Part shown: positions 1 to 6,381 of the stretch, piece after piece
Numbering within the stretch: the stretch's first letter is position 1
Layout of the letters: the number at the start of each line of letters is the position of its first letter
Source: Chloroflexota bacterium
GTDB lineage: Bacteria; Chloroflexota; Anaerolineae; Promineifilales; Promineifilaceae
DNA: 6,476 nucleotides
Assembly (NCBI GenBank): GCA_030599405.1
Contig: JAUVOB010000087.1
Location: forward strand, 1 to 6,476
Reading direction: 5' to 3'
Made by a program: the position numbers and the translations under genes
Notes under the pieces: model-generated
Database searches by the model: none
What the model saw: only the letters and a program-made list of their open reading frames with translations
What the model was told of the DNA's origin: nothing

Positions 1-1483
1 AGACTACCAGGTTTTCGGCCTTGATCAGCACGTCCGCTGCCGTCAAAATGGGATCGTCGCTTGAGGGCTCTGCTTCTACCTTCGAGGCGTTGAGCAATCG
101 CTGGACCGTCGACAGCGTTCTTCCTGGTTCGTACTGGATGGCTAGCCTTGCATACCTGTCCAGACGCGTTCCACGCAGGTTGAGTACAACCAAGTCGGCA
201 CCTCGTTCAGTAGCTTGTTTGACCCGTAGCCACCAGATAGGTGCTTCTTCATGCAGGTCGCTCGCTACGACAAGGATCGCGTCGCCAGGACCAAGATCCA
301 TTAAGTTGCTGTCCTTGGAAATGCCAACCAGGGCGATGATATCACTGCCCCCGATACGCCGGTCAGCCAGGTCGAGGTTGTTACTGTCCAGCCCCTTCCT
401 GAAGAGTTTCTGAAACATGAACAGATCTTCGTTGCTTAAGCGATCATTGGCCACTCCACCAACAGCATCTTTCGCCAACTGAAGGCGGCCGGCAACCAGA
501 TCTAGCGCCTGATCCCACGAGGATTCAACAAGCTCACCATCCTGCCGAATTAGCGGCTTGGTCAGACGCTCTGGCGAATCCGCGAAATGATGGACAAAAC
601 GACCCTTATCGCAGATCCAGATTTCGTTCACGCGCTCGTTCTGGCGTGGTAAGATGCGTTTGATGACCTGCTGACCCATGGATTTGGCCTCACGGCGGGT
701 ACTCATGGTCATGTTGCACCCAACTGGGCAATGAGGGCAGATGCTGGCAACAGGGGTCATCTCCCATGGTCTGGCCCCGAAACGAAAGTCTGCCGTGGTC
801 AGCGCGCCAACAGGGCAGATATCCGTGGTATTTCCACTCCAGTAACTGTCAAAACCCGGGTCCGACATAGTAACAATTTCTAGATAGCGACCTCGGTTAT
901 GGAATGCTATGACCGGATCATCAACAATTTCGCTCTGGAACCGCGTACAGCGCGCACATTGGATGCAACGTTCACGGTCCAGGAAAATCAACTCGCCCAG
1001 AGGCACATGCTTGGCACTCTGTAACTTGTCATCGTAATCGAACCGGCTTGTGTCCTTCCCATGACGAATCGTGAGATTCTGTAACGGGCATTCGCCCCCT
1101 TTGTCACAGATCGGACAATCAAGAGGATGGCTAGTCAATAGGAATTCAATGATGTCGCCTCTCGCATCAGTCACTTTTTTGGTCTTAGCTCGAACGGCCA
1201 TCCCCTGAGCGACCTCAACCGTACAGCCTGTCTGCAACACTGGAGCGAAACGGATCTGCGGGTTGCCATCATCATCAACAACGATGTCCCCACTCTGCCT
1301 ATCGCGGACCGGCATCCCGATATCTACCAGGCACATACGGCACATGCCCACCGGCTTCATCTTCGGATGGTAGCAAAAGACAGGAATGTCTTCGCCGACA
1401 AGCTTAGCCGCATCCACCACCAGGGTGCCCTGGGGTACAGTTATCTCTATCCCATCAATCGTTAGCGTTACAAGATCGCTCAT
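1..1483 (-). CDS. nuoG: NADH-quinone oxidoreductase subunit G (NuoG), 5' part, truncated by window edge
   Basis: The iron-sulfur relay subunit of the complex I NADH module; it passes electrons from NuoF toward NuoI and NuoB. 494 codons are visible from the ATG, and the frame runs open off the left edge. An N-terminal 2Fe-2S ferredoxin domain has N1b ligands C37, C48, C51 and C87. The N5 set is H119, C123, C126 and C132, in the usual H-x3-C-x2-C-x5-C form. N4 is C173, C176, C179 and C223. A molybdopterin-type 4Fe-4S domain carries C249, C252, C256 and C291, the ligand set of the extra cluster N7. After about residue 300 comes the start of the molybdopterin oxidoreductase-like fold, which binds no cofactor in complex I. 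The start is fixed because an in-frame TAG lies four codons upstream. The Shine-Dalgarno is weak. nuoF ends 68 bp upstream. NuoG is usually about 700-900 residues, so roughly the first half or more is here. Identity is very secure. Confidence 0.97.
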   Translation of the reverse strand, partial: MSDLVTLTIDGIEITVPQGTLVVDAAKLVGEDIPVFCYHPKMKPVGMCRMCLVDIGMPVRDRQSGDIVVDDDGNPQIRFAPVLQTGCTVEVAQGMAVRAKTKKVTDARGDIIEFLLTSHPLDCPICDKGGECPLQNLTIRHGKDTSRFDYDDKLQSAKHVPLGELIFLDRERCIQCARCTRFQSEIVDDPVIAFHNRGRYLEIVTMSDPGFDSYWSGNTTDICPVGALTTADFRFGARPWEMTPVASICPHCPVGCNMTMSTRREAKSMGQQVIKRILPRQNERVNEIWICDKGRFVHHFADSPERLTKPLIRQDGELVESSWDQALDLVAGRLQLAKDAVGGVANDRLSNEDLFMFQKLFRKGLDSNNLDLADRRIGGSDIIALVGISKDSNLMDLGPGDAILVVASDLHEEAPIWWLRVKQATERGADLVVLNLRGTRLDRYARLAIQYEPGRTLSTVQRLLNASKVEAEPSSDDPILTAADVLIKAENLVV

Positions 1484-1551
1484 TGCACTATCTAGTTACT
1501 CAGCTTCGTTTCCTAAATCCAAAAAAGTATTCGACATCCTATGACGGGTCT

Positions 1552-2817
1552 TTAGCTGCCCGACCGGGCCGGTTTGGAAACTTTATCGTAATACTCCTCT
1601 GGAAAATGTTTAATCGTCGAAAGAACTGGGCTCGTAGCAAATTCCCCCAGTGCGCACAGCGTTTCGCCCTGCATCTGTTTCGCCACGCTTTCCAAGAGCT
1701 TGACGTCGCTTTCACTGCCATTACCGCTAAGTATTCGTTGGTATATTCGTTCCAACCAATATGTTCCTTCACGACAAGGTGTGCACTTGCCACACGATTC
1801 ATGATGGAAAAAGTGGATGAGTTTCATCGCTGCCCAAACCATGTCTACGCTCTCGTCCATAACGATGAGCGACGCAGAACCGAGCAGTGACTCATGTTCC
1901 TCCATACCCTCAAAAGATAGGGGCGCATCAAGGGCGCTCTCTGTAACAATCGGGGCGGAACCACCCGAGGGTAAGAGAGCCTTGAATTTCTTTCCGTTTG
2001 GGACGCCGTTTCCGTACTGATCTCCAAATATTAGTTCGCGATAGGTCGTTCCCATCGGAACCTCGAAATTTCCAGGATTGTTTACATGCCCACTCAAGCA
2101 GACGATCTTTGGACCGGAGCTTTTTTCGGTTCCAATACCCAGATACCACTCTGCTCCGTTAACTATGACCGGAGGCACGTTAGAGAGTGTCTCCACGTTA
2201 TTGACGACAGTTGGTTTGGCGTAGAGACCTTCCTGGGCCGGGAATGGGGGTCTTATTCGGGGCTGTCCCAACTTTCCCTCGAGAGACTCTAGCAGGGCGG
2301 ACTCTTCACCACAGATATAGGCGCCCGCGCCATAATGTGAATAAAAGTTACAGGAGAAATCAAACCCAAAGATGTTGGTGCCGAGAGCGTTGTTGGCGTA
2401 GGCGTCATTCAAGGCCGATTCGAAGGTTCGCGCGGCGTGCATAAACTCGCCACGAAAATAGATAAAGCAGGCCTGAGCTCCGATTGCGTAAGCGCAAATC
2501 AAAGCGCCTTCGATCACCTGATGGGGATTAAACTCGATCAGTTCTCGATCTTTGAACGTCCCCGCCTCAGACTCGTCGGCGTTCACCACAACATACTTAG
2601 GTCCATCTTCCTTTGGGATGAATCCCCATTTCACTCCCGCCGGAAATCCCGCCCCTCCCCGACCGCGGATGTTTGACTTGCGAACGATATTCGTCACTTC
2701 GCTGGGAGAAAACTCCTTAAGGGCTTTCTTGAGTCCTTCGTAACCACCGTTTTCAGTATAGACATCAAAACGGTGAATATTCTTAATATCTCGGTGACGG
2801 AGCAGGATTAGAGCCAT
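1552..2817 (-). CDS. nuoF: NADH-quinone oxidoreductase subunit F (NuoF, 51 kDa), NADH- and FMN-binding
   Basis: The entry point of complex I: it binds NADH, takes a hydride onto FMN and passes electrons to 4Fe-4S cluster N3. The 421-residue protein is of normal family length. A glycine-rich segment, RGRGGAGFPAG (51-61), and NADESEAGTFKDR (79-91) match the FMN/NADH site. GAYICGEESALL (165-176) is the second nucleotide-binding signature. The N3 ligands are C342, C345 and C348 in SCGKCTPCREG, plus C388 in TLCALGEF. Residue 86 is alanine where E. coli and Thermus proteins have proline (ESEPG), next to the acidic residues of the NADH site; a mild change. The ATG lies 2 bp after the nuoE stop, so translation is probably coupled; the Shine-Dalgarno inside the nuoE 3' end is weak (AAGCGAAAA). 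It works with NuoE and NuoG as the NADH dehydrogenase module. Confidence 0.98.
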   Translation of the reverse strand: MALILLRHRDIKNIHRFDVYTENGGYEGLKKALKEFSPSEVTNIVRKSNIRGRGGAGFPAGVKWGFIPKEDGPKYVVVNADESEAGTFKDRELIEFNPHQVIEGALICAYAIGAQACFIYFRGEFMHAARTFESALNDAYANNALGTNIFGFDFSCNFYSHYGAGAYICGEESALLESLEGKLGQPRIRPPFPAQEGLYAKPTVVNNVETLSNVPPVIVNGAEWYLGIGTEKSSGPKIVCLSGHVNNPGNFEVPMGTTYRELIFGDQYGNGVPNGKKFKALLPSGGSAPIVTESALDAPLSFEGMEEHESLLGSASLIVMDESVDMVWAAMKLIHFFHHESCGKCTPCREGTYWLERIYQRILSGNGSESDVKLLESVAKQMQGETLCALGEFATSPVLSTIKHFPEEYYDKVSKPARSGS

Positions 2818-2819
2818 CG

Positions 2820-3353
2820 TTATTTTCGCTTCAATGATTCTTTGAACGCCTCAACTCCATAATAGGGAGCTACGCCGTCCGCATCGTCTTTCCGCAAACG
2901 CTCGATCAAGGCATCGAGCTTGACCTCGTCAAGGTTCTCTTCGTATCGCAAATTGACCTGGAGCATCGGAGCTTTGTCACAAGCCGCCAGACACATAACA
3001 GTCTTTACAGTGAACATGCCGTCATCGGTGGTGCCGCCCTCTTCAATGCCCAATTTGTTGCAGGCTGCCTCAACCAGATCGTCGGCGCCACAAAGCGCGC
3101 AAGGAAGATCGTTGCAGATCTCCAATACATACTTGCCCACTGGTTCCTCATAGAAGAGGGTATAGAACCCGGCAAGCGACAAAACCTGGGTCGGCTCGAG
3201 ATCCAGTAATGCGGCAACGTCTTTGATGGCCTCTTCACTCATATAGCCGTATGAATCCTGGGCTAAGTACATCGCAGGCAGCACGGCCGATCGCTTGTCA
3301 GGATATTTGGCAAATATGGCCTCGATTTCGGCCGGATAATCATCAATGAGCAC
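2820..3353 (-). CDS. nuoE: NADH-quinone oxidoreductase subunit E (NuoE, 24 kDa), 2Fe-2S N1a
   Basis: A thioredoxin-fold 2Fe-2S subunit that binds NuoF and holds cluster N1a near the FMN. The 177-residue protein is of usual length. The first 70 or so residues are the helical N-terminal part, ending in LAGFYTLFYEEPVGKY, a family hallmark. The N1a ligands are C80 and C85 (C-x4-C) and C121 and C125 (C-x3-C). C88 is an additional cysteine in the CALCGAD stretch, where many homologues have a non-cysteine residue. The start codon is GTG, supported by AGGAG six bases upstream, the best Shine-Dalgarno in the window; the family N-terminus fits this start. It follows nuoD after a 61-bp gap and sits 2 bp before nuoF. 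Identity is secure. Confidence 0.97.
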   Translation of the reverse strand: MLIDDYPAEIEAIFAKYPDKRSAVLPAMYLAQDSYGYMSEEAIKDVAALLDLEPTQVLSLAGFYTLFYEEPVGKYVLEICNDLPCALCGADDLVEAACNKLGIEEGGTTDDGMFTVKTVMCLAACDKAPMLQVNLRYEENLDEVKLDALIERLRKDDADGVAPYYGVEAFKESLKRK

Positions 3354-3359
3354 GGTTTT

Positions 3360-3364
3360 CTCCT
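3360..3364 (-). promoter_or_regulatory. Shine-Dalgarno (AGGAG) of nuoE
   Basis: Read on the minus strand, TAGGAG is followed by a six-base spacer and then GTG at 3353. This near-ideal ribosome binding site decides the GTG start of nuoE and allows it to be initiated independently of nuoD, which ends 61 bp earlier. Confidence 0.85.
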
Positions 3365-3414
3365 AGACAATCAGCCATTGTTTGTCGTTGGAAGGGACGG
3401 CATTAAGCGAATCA

Positions 3415-4698
3415 TTATCGATCGATCTCTCCAAGCACGATATCAATCGAACCGATGATTGCTACCAGGTCCGCGACGAACACATCCTTGCCTAAGATCG
3501 GCAAAGACGCGAGATTAACGAAAGATGGGGTTCGGAAGTGAACCCTGGCTGGCTTCGAGGTCCCATCTCCCCGAAGATAGCAACCAAACTCTCCTCGCGG
3601 AGACTCAATTCTCTGGAAAACAGAGCCTTCGGGTGCTCTAAATCCCTCCGTCCAGATCTTAAAATGGTGTATGACAGCTTCCATGCTGCGACCCAGCTCC
3701 GATCGTGGTGGCGGAACGATCTTCCAATCATCGATTGTTACCGGACCATCAGGCAATCTATTCAGTGCCTGTTCTACTAGGCTGAGACTTTCTCGCATCT
3801 CTAGCATCCGGCACCAGTATCGGTCGTAGATATCCCCTGTGCTACCAAGGGGCACGTTGAAATCATACTCTTCATAGCCCAAATAGGGGGTTGCTTTCCG
3901 AATATCCCAGTCAACTCCCGAACCCCGCAAGCTTGGACCTGTGAGCCCCCAGGCAATTGCATCCTCGGCCGAAATCGATCCTATACCCTTCGTCCGATCC
4001 AGGAAGATGGGATTTCTCGTTAGAAGCGCCTCGTAATCGGCAATCTTGGCCGGAAAGAATTCTAGAAACTTCCTTACTGCCGGCTCAAATTCCTCCGGCA
4101 CGTCACGCCAGAGACCACCCGGGCGGAAGTAGCTCGCCATCATCCGCTGACCGGCGCACATTTCAAAGATATCAAGGAGGTATTCGCGCTCCCGAAATGT
4201 GTAAAGAAACACCGTCATGGCAGCGATATCAAGGGCGTGAGTACCCAGCCAGACGAGGTGGCTGGCAATTCGGGTCAGCTCTGTAAGGATCAGCCTGATT
4301 ACCTGTGCTCTTGGAGGTGGTTCTACATCCAGCAATTTCTCAACCGCCATTATGTATCCCAGGTTGTTGGATAGCGGTGCCAGATAATCCATTCGGTCAG
4401 TCATTACCAGCGCCTTAGTATAGGTCTTGGACTCCATGGTCTTTTCGATACCAGTGTGCAAGAACCCTATATCAGGAGCCAGGTTAACTACTGTTTCTCC
4501 GTCGAGCTCAACAAGAAGTCGCAATACGCCATGGGTGCTAGGATGCTGGGGACCCATGCTCAGCAGCATGTTATCTTCGCTGCTGATAGTCAGACCCGAG
4601 CCGTACTTGGCTCGCAGCTCTTCTATAGTTAGCTCTTGTACTATGTCGCTTCCGGGGGTCAGTTTGTCGTTTTCCCCAGTACCTGCGCCATCAGTCAT
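3415..4698 (-). CDS. nuoD: NADH-quinone oxidoreductase subunit D (NuoD, 49 kDa), quinone site
   Basis: This subunit forms the quinone-reduction pocket with NuoB at the junction with the membrane arm. It is related to the large subunit of NiFe hydrogenases but lacks the metal ligands. The protein has 427 residues. The quinone loop MGPQHPSTHGVLR (48-60) includes H52 and H56, and KTYT (91-94) supplies Y93, the equivalent of the conserved quinone-binding tyrosine. FRPGG (191-195) and SLRGSGVDWDIRK (256-268) are typical signatures, and the C-terminus IDIVLGEIDR matches the family's invariant tail. About 45 residues precede the conserved core, somewhat more than in many homologues. The ATG has AGAGG five bases upstream, which supports this start. 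nuoC and nuoD are separate genes here, unlike the E. coli NuoCD fusion, with a 63-bp gap between them. Identity is very secure. Confidence 0.98.
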   Translation of the reverse strand: MTDGAGTGENDKLTPGSDIVQELTIEELRAKYGSGLTISSEDNMLLSMGPQHPSTHGVLRLLVELDGETVVNLAPDIGFLHTGIEKTMESKTYTKALVMTDRMDYLAPLSNNLGYIMAVEKLLDVEPPPRAQVIRLILTELTRIASHLVWLGTHALDIAAMTVFLYTFREREYLLDIFEMCAGQRMMASYFRPGGLWRDVPEEFEPAVRKFLEFFPAKIADYEALLTRNPIFLDRTKGIGSISAEDAIAWGLTGPSLRGSGVDWDIRKATPYLGYEEYDFNVPLGSTGDIYDRYWCRMLEMRESLSLVEQALNRLPDGPVTIDDWKIVPPPRSELGRSMEAVIHHFKIWTEGFRAPEGSVFQRIESPRGEFGCYLRGDGTSKPARVHFRTPSFVNLASLPILGKDVFVADLVAIIGSIDIVLGEIDR

Positions 4699-4703
4699 TC
4701 GTT

Positions 4704-4708
4704 CCTCT
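4704..4708 (-). promoter_or_regulatory. Shine-Dalgarno (AGAGG) of nuoD
   Basis: On the minus strand GAGAGGAACGA precedes the ATG at 4698, which puts AGAGG five bases from the start. It supports the long form of NuoD with its roughly 45-residue N-terminal lead. Confidence 0.7.
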
Positions 4709-4714
4709 CATCAC

Positions 4715-4749
4715 AGCCGGTAATTGATCTTGCCTTCGATAAGCCGGTA
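4715..4749. repeat. Direct repeat in the nuoC-nuoD gap
   Basis: AGCCGGTA occurs at 4715-4722 and again at 4742-4749, each followed closely by TAATTG or ATTG, so the similarity extends a few bases with a small gap. It lies just upstream of the nuoD Shine-Dalgarno. Probably a small duplication; no function is evident. Confidence 0.4.
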
Positions 4750-4761
4750 TTAATTGTCTAA

Positions 4762-5295
4762 CTAGTCCTTCGCGTACGGTTTCTTGGCGTCAATCACTTC
4801 CCAATTAAACGAAAACTGGACCTCTTCATAACCAAGAGGGTAATCCTTCCGCAAAGGATGCCCTTGCCAATCTTCGGGTAGGAAAAGGCGTCTAAGCTGA
4901 TCGTTGCCCTTGAAGGTAATACCCATCAGATCCCAAACCTCCATTTCTAACCAGGAGGCTATTGGCCACACAGAAGCTACAGTCTCCGGCCCATCATCAG
5001 GGTCGTCTACGGGCACTCTCAGGCGTAGTTGTTGCTTATTAGGTATAGAGTAGACGTGATAATTGACGGCGAAACGGGGGTACTCAGGGAGCATGTCGTC
5101 GGCGACAATGTCCTCTAGGAAGTTGCACAAGAGATCCTCGTCATCTCGAAGGAACAAACAGATCTCTCGCAAGAATTCTTGCCTGATCACCAGTGTTCGT
5201 TCGCCCCGAAAGTCGATTACGTCCTCGATGGCTTCGGGAAACGCCTGGTTGACCTTGCTGTAAAATGCATCTGGGTCAGGCGTCGTGTCGTTCAT
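4762..5295 (-). CDS. nuoC: NADH-quinone oxidoreductase subunit C (NuoC, 30 kDa)
   Basis: A peripheral-arm subunit with no cofactor that packs against NuoD and NuoB. The chosen ATG gives 177 residues. Its first base is the last base of the nuoB stop (TGATG), a standard arrangement for coupled translation. A TTG at 5304 would add three residues, but AAGGA sits directly against it, so it is less likely. The C-terminal half is diagnostic: WLEMEVWDLMGITF (about 115-128), then LRRLFLPEDW and GHPLRKDYPLGYE (145-157). The family signature normally reads E-R-E followed by an acidic residue and G[IV]xF; here the arginine is methionine (M118), and the usual histidine of the GH[PD] turn is asparagine (N131). 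The first ~110 residues are more divergent, with an acidic stretch DDPDDG. No frame disruption is seen. Identity is secure from context and motif. Confidence 0.96.
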   Translation of the reverse strand: MNDTTPDPDAFYSKVNQAFPEAIEDVIDFRGERTLVIRQEFLREICLFLRDDEDLLCNFLEDIVADDMLPEYPRFAVNYHVYSIPNKQQLRLRVPVDDPDDGPETVASVWPIASWLEMEVWDLMGITFKGNDQLRRLFLPEDWQGHPLRKDYPLGYEEVQFSFNWEVIDAKKPYAKD

Positions 5296-5777
5296 CAAGC
5301 CCAATCCTTCATGCCTTCACCGCGGATCTTCTCATGTAAAGTCATGATACCGTCAATCAGAGCCTCCGGTCGAGGAGGGCAGCCAGCTATGTATATGTCA
5401 ACAGGTACAATTTCGTCAACGCCTTGCACAATGGCGTAGTTATTGAAAATACCACCGCAGGACGCGCAATCTCCCATAGCAATAACCCACTTAGGCTCAG
5501 CCATCTGGTCGTAGAGCCTTCGCAATACGGGGGCCATTTTACGCGACACTCGACCGGCAACGATCATTAGATCTGATTGTCTCGGTGAAGGTCTCATTAG
5601 TTCCATTCCGAAGCGTGAAGCGTCGTAATGGGCCGCCTGCATCGACATCATCTCAATCGCGCAGCAGGCGAGACCGAATAAAATCGGCCACATTGAGTTC
5701 GTTCGCCCCCAGTTAATCGCGTCTTCCAAACGGGCGGTGACAACGCCCAAATTACCAAGTTTTTGTTCTACTCCCAT
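5295..5777 (-). CDS. nuoB: NADH-quinone oxidoreductase subunit B (NuoB, PSST), 4Fe-4S N2
   Basis: Holds the terminal cluster N2, which reduces quinone. It is related to the small subunit of NiFe hydrogenases. The chosen ATG gives 160 residues. AAGGG lies nine bases upstream and the gene overlaps the nuoA 3' end by 10 bp. A TTG at 5804 would add nine residues but lacks comparable support. The N2 ligands are the tandem C38-C39 in [11 protein letters not shown], then C104 and C133; their spacing (65 and 29 residues) equals that in E. coli Nuo[14 protein letters not shown] and [16 protein letters not shown] are canonical. The loop around C104 reads GDCASCGG, where E. coli and Thermus have an alanine before the ligand and no second cysteine; C107 is thus an extra thiol near N2. 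The later signature reads [10 protein letters not shown], with alanine for the usual proline. Confidence 0.97.
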   Translation of the reverse strand: MGVEQKLGNLGVVTARLEDAINWGRTNSMWPILFGLACCAIEMMSMQAAHYDASRFGMELMRPSPRQSDLMIVAGRVSRKMAPVLRRLYDQMAEPKWVIAMGDCASCGGIFNNYAIVQGVDEIVPVDIYIAGCPPRPEALIDGIMTLHEKIRGEGMKDWA

Positions 5778-6136
5778 TCCAGCGCACCCTTTTTCCAAAT
5801 CCAAATATACCCGACCAGCAGAATAGCAATGAATACGAACACCTCAGCCAGTCCGAACAGACCGAGCTCTCGCAGCGTAACTGCCCAGGGCAGAAGGAAT
5901 ATGATCTCGATGTCAAACAGGATGAACAAGACGGCGATCAGGTAAAACTTAACCGGGAGCCTTCGCTGAGCTGAGCCTATGGGTGTTATTCCGGACTCGT
6001 AAGGCGTTTCCTTGCGAGGGGATGGTCGCTTCGGACCGAGACTTAGAGACAAAACCGGCAACAGGGCAGCGAAAAATAGGGCGATGCCAAATAAGACGGC
6101 TATTGGTATGTATTGGCGCAGAAGATACTCATCCAT
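5768..6136 (-). CDS. nuoA: NADH-quinone oxidoreductase subunit A (NuoA)
   Basis: A small inner-membrane subunit at the junction of the membrane and peripheral arms (ND3 homologue). The 122-residue protein has three predicted membrane segments at about 9-31, 64-85 and 93-114. Between the first two is the conserved loop with [11 protein letters not shown] (46-56), which lies near the quinone channel in known structures. FDIE (74-77) in the second segment is the family signature acidic motif. The loop has ESG, as in E. coli, rather than the ECG of mitochondrial ND3, so the cysteine used in the mitochondrial active/deactive switch is absent. It is the first nuo gene. The ATG has no strong Shine-Dalgarno; a GGAG lies 16 bases upstream, rather far. 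No alternative internal Met exists. The 3' end overlaps nuoB by 10 bp. Confidence 0.97.
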   Translation of the reverse strand: MDEYLLRQYIPIAVLFGIALFFAALLPVLSLSLGPKRPSPRKETPYESGITPIGSAQRRLPVKFYLIAVLFILFDIEIIFLLPWAVTLRELGLFGLAEVFVFIAILLVGYIWIWKKGALEWE

Positions 6137-6255
6137 ACGAGGCTAATTCTAACTCCAATTTGGTTGGGGTTGCATATGTGGGGCGTAAATCCCGGTCATA
6201 TGGAACAATGAGCTGTCAGGAATTCGCTGTAACCAGGTAATATGCCTATCCTCTC

Positions 6256-6269
6256 TTTACGAATGTAAA
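6256..6269. repeat. Short inverted repeat at the predicted nuo transcription start
   Basis: TTTAC and GTAAA form a perfect 5-bp inverted repeat around GAAT, just downstream of the candidate -10 box. It could be a repressor half-site pair or chance in AT-rich DNA. Confidence 0.25.
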
Positions 6270-6296
6270 TTTTATCACAATCAAAACTGGCAGCAA
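6269..6296 (-). promoter_or_regulatory. Candidate extended -10 promoter for the nuo operon
   Basis: Read on the minus strand, TTGCTG (6296-6291) is followed by a 16-bp spacer and TAAAAT (6274-6269). A TG lies one base before the -10 hexamer (TGATAAAAT). The -10 differs from consensus at one position and the TGn extension could offset the weak -35, which matches three of six. This would start transcription near 6262 and leave a leader of roughly 125 nt before nuoA. Prediction by eye only. Confidence 0.45.
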
Positions 6297-6303
6297 CACA
6301 TAT

Positions 6304-6323
6304 TTATCTATTATTATAGATAA
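6304..6323. repeat. 20-bp AT-rich perfect palindrome in the rpoD-nuoA gap
   Basis: TTATCTAT and ATAGATAA are exact reverse complements separated by four bases (TATT). On the minus strand the centre contains a perfect TATAAT (6318-6313), so it could be an operator overlapping a second promoter. The best upstream -35 match at a 16-bp spacing is only AATACA (three of six). A transcription terminator is less likely, as the stem is almost all A-T and no T-run follows on the minus strand. Confidence 0.45.
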
Positions 6324-6381
6324 TATCGTTTTTATGTATTGAGTTGCTCTTTACTCAGGGGGGAAATAGAAAGCCGGATTC

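Noticed and set aside
21..413. A 130-residue plus-strand open frame at the left edge
   Set aside because: It lies wholly opposite nuoG, whose ligands and domain order are unmistakable. The plus-strand peptide is low in recognisable motifs and rich in Ser and Arg, as shadows tend to be.
1483..1890. A 135-residue plus-strand open frame across the nuoF-nuoG gap
   Set aside because: Most of it is antisense to the NuoF C-terminal region, including the C388 segment. It has no ribosome binding site or family motif.
3957..4286. A 109-residue plus-strand open frame inside nuoD
   Set aside because: It is antisense to the conserved NuoD core and its composition (Pro, Arg, Ser) suggests no real protein.
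4699..4761. A broken NuoCD fusion
   Set aside because: nuoC ends in a normal TAG after a plausible C-terminus and nuoD has its own Shine-Dalgarno and start; separate genes are the common arrangement outside some proteobacteria.
2820..6136. Membrane-bound hydrogenase or F420H2 dehydrogenase instead of complex I
   Set aside because: NuoD has the C-terminal GEIDR and HPSTHG form without NiFe cysteine ligands, and NuoE, NuoF and NuoG with NADH/FMN motifs are present.
5983..6240. A plus-strand open frame reaching from nuoA into the spacer
   Set aside because: Half is antisense to nuoA, the spacer half shows no motif, and there is no Shine-Dalgarno.
6340..6357. Possible rpoD terminator (TGAGT / ACTCA stem)
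   Set aside because: The stem is only 5 bp with an 8-base loop, and no proper T-run follows on the minus strand.
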